Origin: Pelargonium nanum
Taxonomy: Eukaryota > Streptophyta > Magnoliopsida > Geraniales > Geraniaceae
NCBI GenBank assembly: GCA_036897485.1
Contig: JAYMTF010000500.1
Location: 1 to 34,899, forward strand
Direction of reading: 5' to 3'
DNA length: 34,899 nucleotides
Positions 9,801 through 20,100 of the stretch are shown one piece after another. How positions within the stretch are numbered: the first letter of the stretch is position 1; every line of letters begins with the position of its first letter. The notes beneath the pieces are model-generated. The model was not told where the DNA came from. It did no database searches and was given only the letters and a program-made list of their open reading frames with translations. The translations under genes were made by a program, and so were the position numbers.

Positions 9801-12526
9801 TTGTTGTGACAAATCTAATATGACCTCTGATTGGAGTGAATAGAATAAGGCACTATTGTTTACTTGGATAGCAATATTTGCACATTAAGGCTTTATTTTT
9901 TTTGTTTCCTTTTGCGTGGAAAGAATAATTGATAATATTTTGTTGAATATACCTCAGATCTGTTTTTCGTTTGTTCTAAATATGCACTGACTGATGTTAA
10001 TTTCAGAACAAGGGTAGACTTTTCGATTGGCGGAGAGTTTTTCCATTGTGCTGGGCAGCGTGTTATGGTTAGTGGATTTACTTCAATCATGCCTTGGTTG
10101 GCTGTCAGTGAGAAAACTCTTCCTCAATTTACAAAAGGCGAAAAAATAGAAATTTCAAAAGTGGAGTTATACGAGGTAATGGCTTGGTTTATTTTATATC
10201 TGTTTTCTATTTCCCCAATCAGAAGATATCATCAAATTATGTTTATGTTGGATTTTACTTTTTTTTTTACCCTATCATGGGTTCTAGGTGTTGACTAGGG
10301 GATCTGGCATGCTGCATGTCCCTTGAAATAAGGATGGTCCTACAATATGTCCGTGTGTGTGTGTGGTACCCTTAGAGAGAGTTTCAGTCTGTTTCTGATA
10401 TCCTGTTCTGCAAACTTGCAGGGGAGCACTGCACCTCCAGATTATCTTACTGAAAGTGAGCTGATTTCCCTTATGGAAAAGCATGGAATAGGCACTGATG
10501 CATCAATTCCTGTACATATTAACAACATATGTGAGCGCAATTATGTACAGGTTTGTGAATTTTGCTGAAAAGTTTCTTTTTTTTAGATACGTAGTGCTGT
10601 TAAATACAGTGCACCCTTGATCATTCTCTTGATCTTCTAATTGCAGGTGCAAGCAGGCAGAAAGTTGTCTCCAACTCCATTAGGTATCACTTTAATAAGA
10701 GGATATCAGTGTATAGATCCAGATCTATGCTTGCCAGACATCCGCAGTTTCATTGAGCAACAGATCACTCTTGTTGCCAAGGGTCAAGCTGATCATTCTC
10801 GTGTTGTGCAGCATGTACTACAACAATTTAAGCAAAAGTATAGTTATTTTGTAAAGCAGGTATGTTGATAGGATCATTTGCTACCCGTCTAATCTAACTG
10901 TGTGGTTTAAGATGATTTCACGTTTCTATAAACAGGTCATAAAAGGCTTTTCTCTGTTGGCCTTCATTCTTAGTTGTGCACTTCACATTGTTCCCCTCTA
11001 TAGTATTTGTGGTGATTTTATTTGGTGAATTGACACTTTTTGCTGAGGCGGTCATTACTCATTAGTCACCAGCAAAATGAACCATATTGTATTCATTTTC
11101 TTTAATCTATGTCTCTTTGTATTTCACCATCCATGTCAGCATCTCACTCTATCTGTGTTCTCTTTAATGCGTCTTGCCGTCTTCTAATAGCTCAATTTTT
11201 ATAGATATTCTTGAACTGTGACTTATAACACTGAATTAGCTTGCTTTCTATCTGGTGCAGATTGAGAATATGGATGCATTATTTGAAGCACAATTTTCTC
11301 CCCTTGCTGACACAGGACGTGCTCTTAGCAAATGTGGAAAATGCCTGCGGTATATGAAGTACATATCTACCCAACCTTCACGTCTGTATTGCGGGACATG
11401 TGAGGAGGTTTATTACCTTCCTCAAAAAGGCACAATCAAGGTATTATGGTTTATGATGACAGATAATCTGTGTTCTTTGAGTTATTTTCGATCTTATTGT
11501 CTGTTATCCTTTCATAACTGTCACCATTTCTATGTAAAAGAATTGCATTTATGTTGTGTTTGGGAACCAGCATTTCATTTGAAATGCTGGATTTGAGTCC
11601 AATGAAGTGTTTGGGAACTCCAAGCATTTGGATTTGGATTTGACTGCTGGTTCCCAAACACAACATTACGGAATATCGTTTCATAGTGCTCTAGTAGTCT
11701 TGTTTTAATTTGTTATGTTCACTATTTTGTTGTGTAATAGAACTAATATGGTTTGGATGCTGGAATAAATATTGAATGTTGCTGCTTGGGGATTGGAATT
11801 CACTGTTGACATAAAATTTGTGGGTTTCTCATATGTTATCCTTCATTCGTTAACTAACAAATGACCTATTAAATATTTCTGCAGCTGTACAAGGAACTTA
11901 CATGTCCTCTGGACAACTTCGAGCTTTTGATCTTCTCTATGGCTGGTCCTGAAGCCAAGTCGTTCCCTCTATGCCCATACTGTTATAACAGCCCTCCATT
12001 TGAAGGTATAGACAACCTCTTTGGTGCCAGTAAGAGTAGCAGTAGTGGAAAATTGGGCAAGGGAGCTGGCATGCCATGCTTCCTCTGTCCACATCCGACG
12101 TGTCGCCATTCTCTTATTGCCCAAGGAGTGTGTGCATGCCCTGAATGTAGCGGAACACTTGTTTTAGACCCGGTGAGTGCTCCCAAGTGGAGACTCTACT
12201 GCAATATGTGCAACTGCCTGGTCTTCCTCCCTCAAGGTGCTCACCGAATTTCCACCACTCGCGAGCGCTGTCCGGAATGTGACTCTACAATCATAGAAGT
12301 GGACTTCAATAAGAAAACGACACCTTTGGAGGATGGAGCGACCTTGCACGTTGGTTGCATTCTTTGTGATGAGTTATTGCATTCGCTTGTGGAGGTGAAG
12401 CATGGCAAATCATTTTTCAAACGTATGGGTGGAAGAGGGCGGGGCAGAGGAAGGGGTAGGGGTAGGGGAAGAGGACGGAGTGCAGGGAAAAAGGTGGACC
12501 CAAAAATGAGTTTCCGGGATTTCTGA
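815..12526 (+). CDS. TOP3B: DNA/RNA topoisomerase 3-beta, 15 exons, complete
   Basis: Type IA topoisomerase that nicks and passes single strands of DNA or RNA through a 5'-phosphotyrosine link. Coding exons: 815-838, 947-1003, 2300-2403, 3172-3265, 3753-3852, 5204-5447, 6311-6473, 6563-6682, 7527-7606, 8292-8570, 10007-10175, 10422-10550, 10647-10859, 11261-11440 and 11885-12526. All introns are GT..AG and phases join, giving 865 residues, the expected plant length. The TOPRIM domain is at residues 1-150, with MVAEKPS near the start and acidic metal site DCDREGEN at 115-122. The catalytic tyrosine is Tyr330 in SYPRTES, the first whole codon of exon 10. [12 protein letters not shown] marks the core. 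The C terminus has repeated CxxC zinc pairs (617/620, 636/639 and more) and an RG-repeat tail at 834-850, typical of TOP3B rather than TOP3A. In animals that tail helps RNA binding and works with TDRD3. The start at 815 gives the usual short leader before VAEKPS. Confidence 0.96.
4015..4309 (+). repeat. 149-bp direct tandem duplication in TOP3B intron 5
   Basis: Unit one (4015-4163) and unit two (4164-4309) both begin ACTTTGGCCATAACA, share a GGACGTCAAAATGGAGT block, and end with CTTTCAATCTTTTGTGAAT followed by a CCACTT. They differ by scattered substitutions and a short deletion (a GGCTGTAAC-like stretch) in unit two. It is a local duplication, not recent enough to be identical, and lies wholly within the 1.35-kb intron between exons 5 and 6. 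Confidence 0.9.
5905..6081. repeat. GC-rich dispersed-repeat remnant in TOP3B intron 6
   Basis: This stretch stands out from the AT-rich intron. It is built around inverted ACCAG/CTGGT phrases: GTCAAACTGGTCTG near the left end and CCTGGTCAAACTGG near the right end, with CCCGGGTT in between. The ends are imperfectly complementary, as in degenerate non-autonomous elements. No superfamily can be assigned. Confidence 0.4.
9200..9335. repeat. Possible LTR-like repeat remnant in TOP3B intron 10
   Basis: The run TATCTCACATTGAGAGAATG, then a GTTTGAGACCACTTGATG phrase and CTAATAGCTTAAGATTTTGG, resembles sequence often seen in degraded plant retrotransposon ends. A similar TCCCACATCGGAAAG phrase occurs at about 18548. 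I cannot delimit ends or find a target duplication. The rest of this 1.4-kb intron shows nothing recognisable. Confidence 0.25.
11552..11665. mobile_element. Harbinger/Tourist-type MITE, perfect 21-bp inverted ends
   Basis: A 114-bp element in intron 14 of TOP3B. Its first 21 bases (starting TGTTGTGTTTGGGAACC) are the exact reverse complement of its last 21. It is flanked by TTA at 11549-11551 and TTA at 11666-11668, the three-base target duplication typical of PIF/Harbinger elements. A second hairpin, CCAGCATTTCA/TGAAATGCTGG, sits at the left end. The perfect termini suggest a fairly recent insertion. Confidence 0.8.
12437..12468 (+). other. Potential G-quadruplex in the RG-tail codons of TOP3B
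   Basis: The coding strand has five runs of three or four G in 32 bases: 12437-12439, 12441-12444, 12453-12456, 12459-12462 and 12465-12468. The last three are separated only by TA. It arises from AGG/GGG-type codons for the arginine-glycine repeat. The longest loop is eight bases, so it slightly exceeds the strict 1-7 loop rule. Confidence 0.5.
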
Positions 12527-13174
12527 AACGAGTAAGGCATTTTTGTAGTTTGTTTGCTTTAAGAATTGTTTTCTGGATTCCTTGTTTATGACTGATTGTA
12601 ATGTAGTTCAACAAAAGCTTACCTTTTGCGAGTGTTCATTCATTGTTGTTAAATTGCGTTTATTTAGGTATTTTACTGAATCACAACTTGGGAGCAGTAT
12701 GGCCGTACGGATCAGTCTCAGTAATTATTTTGATAGGGTTTAACCTCACGACTCAGGGAATGCATTGAAATAGTGGTGTGGTTGTATGAGAGGTTCAATG
12801 ACTCTTTATATAGTTTGTCCCTGAAGTTGCGTAGGCTTGTAGAAAAGACGTCATTGACTTGCTAGTATCGCTAAGTGAACATCATCTTCGAGTACTAGAG
12901 TGGAATCTATTGCACAGATTCTTAAATGCTGGAAGCAGATTCGAAGTGTGAAATATGTAATGTACACTTCAAAGTGTAAAACGCGTGCATGGAATTGCAA
13001 GAACATTTGTAAAACATGAGTGATGAACAAGATGAATGTTTTTAACAACATATTTGAACTAGCCTGAACCGACCAAAATTGAATCGAGTCGGTTGGAATT
13101 GATTTGGTTGAACCAGGCTTTGAGCTGGGTCACTACAGAAGAGGCGAAGCGGGTTGTGCAAGTGAGCCCTAAGA
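12527..13174. other. 3' flank of TOP3B, no gene seen
   Basis: This should hold the TOP3B 3' untranslated region (a T-rich stretch follows the stop). I see no clean AATAAA close to the stop and no supported reading frame. An imperfect palindrome built on AGCCTGAACCGACC and GGTTGAACCAGGCT lies at about 13060-13121 and may be another degraded element. Confidence 0.5.
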
Positions 13175-13276
13175 TATTCTAGCTGTGTGCGGATTCGGGC
13201 CAGGTTGAGAGAGATTCTATTCGGGTTAGGTTGAGAGAGATTCTAGTTGTGTGCGTATTCGGGCCAGGTTGAGAGA
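13175..13276 (+). repeat. Three-unit tandem repeat ending in GGTTGAGAGAG
   Basis: Units at about 13175-13212, 13213-13238 and 13239-13276 share an ATTCGGG, a CAGGTTGAGAGAG or TAGGTTGAGAGAG phrase, and a following ATTCT. Units one and three also share CTAGNTGTGTGCG; the middle unit lacks it. The last unit runs straight into the palindromic MITE pair, whose outer end has the same GGTTGAGAGAGAT string. Confidence 0.75.
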
Positions 13277-13278
13277 GA

Positions 13279-13466
13279 TGATCTTAAACCAAGATTTATT
13301 TTGCTTAGACTAAGCCATCAATAAAGTTGTGACATGTCATTAAAATACTTGAATCAAGTGGGTCGCTCCGCACCCATAAATTCACTTTGGTGGGCATAAG
13401 TAAATTTTAATGTGGTGATACTATCTCATTGATTATGCTATAAATTTAGTTAGGTTTAGATTCATC
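13279..13466 (-). mobile_element. Palindromic MITE copy A (core in reverse orientation)
   Basis: Terminal inverted repeats of about 50 bases: the left end has TTTTGCTTAGACTAAGCC, and the right end has the complementary style phrase TTTAGTTAGGTTTAGATTC. The GC-rich core GGGTCGCTCCGCACCC lies at 13360-13375. The core is reversed relative to copy B. It forms an inverted pair with copy B across a spacer containing CTCTCTATATATAA. Confidence 0.6.
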
Positions 13467-13486
13467 TCTCTATATATAATAAAAAA

Positions 13487-13663
13487 AATCTAAACCTAGT
13501 TAATTTTGGCTTAGGCTATACCAAATCAATTGTATGTTGTCACCACATTAAAATTCACTTTTACCGACTAAAGTGAATTTGGGGGAGCGATCGACCCGCT
13601 GGATCTAAATAATTTCAATGAGATGTCGTAGCTTAAGCCAAAAATAATTTGGCTTAATATCCT
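13487..13663 (+). mobile_element. Palindromic MITE copy B (core forward)
   Basis: Begins AATCTAAACCTAG with TTTTGGCTTAGGCTATACC just inside, and ends with GCTTAAGCCAAAAATAATTT then GGCTTAATATCC. The core GGGAGCGATCGACCC is at 13583-13597. The CACATTAAAATTCAC block just before the core is complementary to copy A, so A and B together could fold into a long hairpin with a loop of roughly 20-25 bases. Confidence 0.65.
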
Positions 13664-13831
13664 TGCTCTCTCTATATTTTTAATATGTAATTTTATTTTT
13701 AATTTTTAATGTAATATATAAAATCATATGAATAGGTTCATTCTTGATATTACATTACCAATTATAGATCCAATTTTGTGTTATATGTTATATATAAAGG
13801 AGGAACATGAACAAGAACATGAGTCAAATAA

Positions 13832-13996
13832 TATTTTTATTTAGGCTAAGTTAAGCGAATGAGATGATACACTTTTTTAATTTCATCTATATATATTGAA
13901 GTAAATTTTTGGGAGCGAAGCGACCGTTCAAATCTAAGATATTTAATGAGGTATCAGCATCACCTCATTAATGACTTAATTTAAACCAAAATTAAT
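13832..13996 (+). mobile_element. Palindromic MITE copy E (core forward)
   Basis: A diverged single copy: the left end carries TTTAGGCTAAGTTAAGC, the right end CACCTCATTAATGACTTAAT followed by TTAAACCAAAATTAATT. The core GGGAGCGAAGCGACC lies at 13911-13925. It ends about 200 bp upstream of the next gene's start codon, so it may overlap that gene's promoter. Confidence 0.6.
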
Positions 13997-14194
13997 TGGT
14001 TCATATATAAGTTGCAAGAATAGGTTTTTGGTAGAAATTGGCACAACAAAATTGTGGGCACAGAAGTGACAGGTCCATATTATATTATCCACTCATAAAA
14101 CAATCAGAAGCAGTGGCTCTATTCTATCCAATTCCTATTCCAGTTCCATTTTCAATTCCGTTCCTGCGTGCTGTGCAGCGCAGAGAACACAAAA

Positions 14195-17100
14195 ATGGCA
14201 ATGTTCACTGCAACAATAGGTTCATCACTCACAGGCCTTTCTTCACTCTCACACCACTTCTCCTCTGATTCCTCTTCCTCTCTCTCTCCTCTTTCTTCTT
14301 CCATCTTCCTCTCCAATTTCCCCAAATTTCCCCTCTCTAAGTCTCTCCCCAGAATCTGCTCTCTCAAAGTCTCCGTCTCCGACACCGCCACCTCCAATGG
14401 AGCTGTTGAAGAAGATCCTCATGAAGAGCACAAGGAGTTAATTCAAGCTCGGGTGTGTTCTCTTTTTCCTCATAAGTTTCTCTTAACTTTTCAATGAACA
14501 CTGAACAGAACAGTGATGGTGAAGTTGGAAGATAGTGTTTGAGCATAGGCAATCCATAGAATTTATTTTATTATTGATATTTTGATCTTTGGTTGTGTAA
14601 TTTATGCATGAAACTATTCAACATAGACCATGTTGAAGCTGAAACTATGGAATATATCAAGTTAGTTTCGATATGTTGCCTCTTTTGCCATTTGTCTGTA
14701 TACTTCTTGAAGTTACAGCCAAATCCTAGATTCTAAGCGTTTGGTTCAAATCACATTGAACTTTTCTATGTGGACTCCTTTTTTGCTGAGGTGACCAATT
14801 GTAACATGAAAAATTGCAATGTTTCATTTGCGTATGATGTTTTGGGGCAATTAACCTTTTAATAGAATGTGTAGTCATAGGATTTGTACCTGATTTATCT
14901 ATTTTTTAAAATTTTACAGTTTGCTACTTCCTTCAACAAAATATTGGTTCAAGATAGTCAGTTTTCGCCTTATTCAAGCCAAAACTTGGTGTTTTGGATG
15001 CTCTTGTAACTTCTAATAAGTATCAAATTGAAAAGAATAATAAATAAATATCTAATGGACTAAATCACACCAGGCCAGGAACCAATAGTGTTGGTAATGC
15101 ATTAGGGGAGCGCCCAACAGTTAGTTGATTTTGGAATTTTATTTGATTTGAGTTTAATGCTTTGAATACCTTATGTGATCTAATACAAAGTTTCTGTGAA
15201 GAAATAGAGGTCTGCTGATTGGAAGGCAGCAAGGAGTTACAATGATAGTGGACTCATCTATGAGGGTACAGTTGAAAGTGTTAATACTGGTGGTTTGCTG
15301 ATTCGGTTTTATTCTCTACTGGGTTTTCTTCCCTATTCACAGTTGAGCCCCTCTCATTCATGTAAAGGTACTAATATCCCTGGTTTCTTATTATATTTTG
15401 GTATCGACCATATTTCTTTTGGTTAATTTGATATGTGATACAATCATTCTCATAAAATGTTAGCATGCTATGATTAGTGAACGCATTTGAGAATAATATA
15501 TATATATATATATCTTTCTAAAACATGATGTCTCTGGGAGTTATATTGGGAAGCCCTATAATAACATGACATGTGATTTTAGTAATGCCAATGTTGTGGT
15601 GTGAACATTCCTCCTTTATTCTAATCTTTTATATCAGTCAAATATTCTTTAGTTGGTAGGCTAAGAAAAGATGTAGATCTTCGTTGCAATATAGAGTATG
15701 TCTACAAAAAAATAGCACGGGGTTGATGACATTGACAACATTTAAGTGATAGGGAGTAGTGAACTGGTGCACGCCGAGGAAACACCAATCAATCTGAAAC
15801 TTACATTGAAATGTCAGTTTCTTTTCATTTCTTCCCCAGTCTTTCAAAATGATACCAGAAAGTAAGATATAAGTTCTTGATTTTACTCTAAATTTATTTA
15901 TTTATTTTTTTCCTTGTTGCTTCAAGGGTTAGCTATTAAATTTCTGCCAGATATAATACTGTCTGGCTGTCAGCTGTTTGCTCAAGTGCAACTTTTGCAT
16001 TGAGACTTCTTTGACTAGTTATCATCCCAGAACTTACCTTCTGACCTTTTCTCGCTGAAAGGACAATGGTTTCAACTTAATATTTGTTAGGTGATTTGTG
16101 TAAATACTGGTAGGTACTAGAGAGAAAGTGGCACGTCATAAATTATTACTCCTTGTGTCCCAAAATGAGTGTCTTGTATTTCTTTTAATGAAAAAAAAAT
16201 TAAGGATGTGTGAGTTAGTGTTGGAATTTCTTCCCATATACCCCCATGTGCATTGTTGTAACAAACTCAAGAGATTTGAACTATCTTAGTATAAGGATTT
16301 ATTGGTAATTCATTTATAATTATCTTCCTGAAAAAGAAAAAGGATACTCACTTTGTGAATTTTTTTAGAGAAGCAAGACACTCATTTTAGGACAAAAGAA
16401 GTAATTTAATTGGAGATATGCATGGAAGAGCGACAACTTGTGTAAGGATTTCTATAGAGATTTCAATTAGGATTGGCTATAAGCTCTTTCCTTTCTTCTT
16501 GCAGATGTTGTCTTAGTTGGTGAGTGACTGAGAGTAGATTATGGATTAAAGCCAAATTAGATAGATTGAGAGAAGATTGAGAATATAATGGGCTAAAAAT
16601 AAGTGGACCAAAAATTTCAATGTATGAAGTGCAATTTTAGCAAGAATCAAAGGGCAAGTAGTGGTTCAATTATCCTAGAAGATAAAGAAATTACTGAAAG
16701 TGATCATTTTAGTTACCTTGGAACTATAACTCAAAGTGATCATTTTTTGAGAGATGTACTTGCTTGTTGATTGTAATTTGTAAAGTTTTCCATATCCTTC
16801 TTTTCCTTACAAACCACATCCATTATCCATCATTATTTCTTTCAAGTTATGGGATTTGTCGATTGTAATTCTTAAATTTTTTCCATATCCTGCAGAACCC
16901 AACAAACCTCTCCATGTGGTTGGAAAAAACTTAGAAGGTTCACCTATTTCAGTGAAGGTACCAAGATTTATTTATTGGATATATTGTTAGGTTATGAACA
17001 TTCTTTTTTGGACCAAGTATTGGTTGGATCTGTTTGCATGTATACCTAACACACACACAACTTGAATATGATATATAACGGAATACCCTTTTCTGTATAT

Positions 17101-20100
17101 AAATGTGAATTTAATTTTCTAAGTTTCTTGCATTTAATTGCAAAATGTTAGAATTTGTTTAATTATTTAACCATAGGTACCAAGATTCTTTTTGGATTAT
17201 TGTATGGTAGCATCCAATGTCTGAATCATGTATTACTGAGATATGGATCAAACTCCTATAGGGCATGCATCAATGCTCTATGTATCCAAAAATAGTCCAC
17301 TTTTCCTTTAAAATTTCAAAATTTGATGAATAGAGTTGCTTGGGTTTGAACTATATGCTTTGTCACAGTACAGTTTATGGTGAATGTTGTGGATTCATTA
17401 ACTGCATGCATGTTGGGGCATTATTTTAATTAGGGTAGTTTATGTCTTCCTCCTTTAAGGTTCAGGGAAAGACAGGAATTTCTCTTCTTGACAAACTATT
17501 GTCTTGTGCAGAAATATTATGTGGTGAAGGGAAGATGAGAAATGGATTAGTATGGTTTTCAACTTTTCATTGTCACCATAATCTCCCTTTCCATGCAGCT
17601 TACAGTTATATGCTTCACAACGCCTTATGTATTAGCAATAATGTTGGAGTCTGCATTTATGTTTATTGAAATTAGATCCAAATGCTATGGTGGGAAAACG
17701 TAAATTTCTTCTGCTACAGAATGAAAATTTCTGCTGGTTAATTGCAGTTATTTCTCTAATATTATTGAAGTAATTCATTATTAACTTCTTTAATGGAAAT
17801 TTTGTATTTAGGATGATCCAGTTTATAGTTAGTTAGTTAGGTCAAAGCTTTTGATTTGTTGTCAGCCTTTATTTTTTTTTTCAATACCAGGGTGCTTCAG
17901 TTTCTTCTTTACTTGATAATAGTCTTTGAGTTATGTTTTGTATAAGTTAATTTTGTTTACCTGAGCCATAAACAGCCTCCGTGATATGTAACAATACTTG
18001 AAATCTTAGATAATCACAGCAGATGAAGAGAAAAGGAAACTGGTTTTCTCTGAGAGGCTAGCTTCCTGGTCAAAGTATTCTGAGAAAATTAGTGTAGGAG
18101 ATATTTTTGATGGAAGGGTGGGTGGAGTTGAGGATTTCGGTGCCTTTGTTCACTTACGGTTCCCTGATGGTATTAACCATCTTTCTTTCTTTGTTGAATT
18201 TTCTTCTCTTTTTGAAAAAATATACATTTGAATTAGTGGCATTGAACTGTTATGCAGGTTTGTATCATCTTACTGGAATGGTACATTCCTCGGAGGTTTC
18301 CTGGGATGTAGTACAAGATGTAAGAGATGTCCTAAGATCAGGCGATGATGTGAGGGTCAAAGTTATTAAAATTGACAAGTAATGTTGTGCTTTCATTCTA
18401 CACTTTTATCTTTCCCCAACGCTTATATATAACATGCTTATTGACCTTTTCATACCGATTCAGAACATACATGGCAAGATCAATGAGCTGTATCGTCTTA
18501 ATGAAATCTTGCATATTCATACAATGTTGAAGTGGGTAATAAAGCGTCCCACATCGGAAAGATATAAAGAGAATGAGCAAAAATACAATGTTGGAAGCCA
18601 AAATCTACTAACAAGGTTAAGTTTTTAGTAGTGGAAGCTCAATCCATTGCCAATGAGGTGACGTCACCAAGTTAACATTCATACCCGCCCCCAATGAACT
18701 TGTGGGCATGGAGCGCCCGCCCGGATACATATTTTTGTGTCTTGGCTGAGTCTCAGCCACTAATAGCTTAGTCCCTTGCTCTCATATATTATTTAAAGTA
18801 TTAATTTTCAGCTATTATCACAAAGGAATAGGTTAACCCTATGATGTCAATGTTTATACTAGCTCATTTCTTGCAACATACTGCTTTATACTTCCTCCGT
18901 CTCAAAATGAGTGTCCTATTTCTTTTTTTAGGAAGTCAGTTATACATGAATTATCAATAATATCCTTATAACAAGTTTGTTAGTATCATTTACCACATGA
19001 TCATGAGGATGCAAAAGTAAATATACCACACTAACTTATTCTTAATTTTTCTCAAAATAGAAATAAGGACAGTCATTTTGGGACGGAGGGAGTAGTATAG
19101 TTTAGACAGGCAAAAATATGTATCATATTTATTGAAAGGCTTTGAGGGAACAGCCAAACATCTGTCAAGATTATCAAACACCAAATGAACAGTGAAATAA
19201 TTTTATACTATTATATACTTTTGTAATGAATATATGGAGTTTTTTTTTTAATAATTTTGTATTGTTGATGATGAATAAATGGAGTTTTTTTTCTTCTTCT
19301 TAATAGAGCACAGAACTATGTCGTGTCCGTATCCGAGTGTTCTTCCTTCTCTAGTTCTTTTACCCTTGTCTATCTTAGTTATTATTTGTTTGCACTATTT
19401 CCAGTCCGCCTTTCTTAGTTCCCCATTTCATGTGTTTTGTGCTGATTGAAACTCTAAGAACATCGCTGGCTTGACATACCTGTCGTGTGTTGCCAGACTT
19501 TCAATTGATTCACTAGCAGCTGTATGATCTGGATGACATATTATGCAATGAATACAGTTATATCTAGATTCATAGCTTTCTTGAGCATGTGATTTTCTAT
19601 TTTTGGGGATTCTGGACATGTAATGAGCCTTTGTCATGCTGAACTCTGCAAAAGTTATCTTAGAAATAAAATTAAATAACAAGAAATGGATTAATATGTA
19701 TAAGCTGTTCTACAAGTCCAATAAAAGGAGAGGAAATAAATTTGGAACCTTCCATGTTGGTATCATTTTGATTTTTGTCAGTTTTATTCACTGCATTTTC
19801 TTCTTGTTTTGCTTGTGAATTTTGTTCACATTGGTGTTTAATTATGAACTAAAACAGACAAAAGTTTCGGATTTCATTGTCAATCAAATTACTGGAGGAT
19901 GATCCACTTCTACAAACTTTGGACAGAGTAATTCCACAGGTGTGTAATATTATACTACGTGTCTTTTGATCATGTTTTAAATCACTTTCATGTATGTTGA
20001 ACAGTTTTTCTGTTTTAGTTCTTATATTTACTGAAAATCTCACTTCACAGAATAGATCAGCTACTTCTGATGCTGTTAGCTCCAGCGATAGCGCTGACAT

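Noticed and set aside
12241..12540. Minus-strand frames opposite the last TOP3B exon
   Set aside because: They are shadows of the GC-rich RG-repeat and zinc-finger codons and have no independent motif.
13060..13121. Imperfect AGCCTG...CAGGCT palindrome downstream of TOP3B
   Set aside because: Arms are short with mismatches and no target duplication is visible; kept only as a remark in the flank entry.
14168..14497. Longer N terminus for the S1 protein starting at GTG 14168, and read-through past 14452
   Set aside because: GTG is not a normal plant start, the ATG at 14195 opens a good transit peptide, and the GTGTGT donor at 14453 joins in phase to exon 2.
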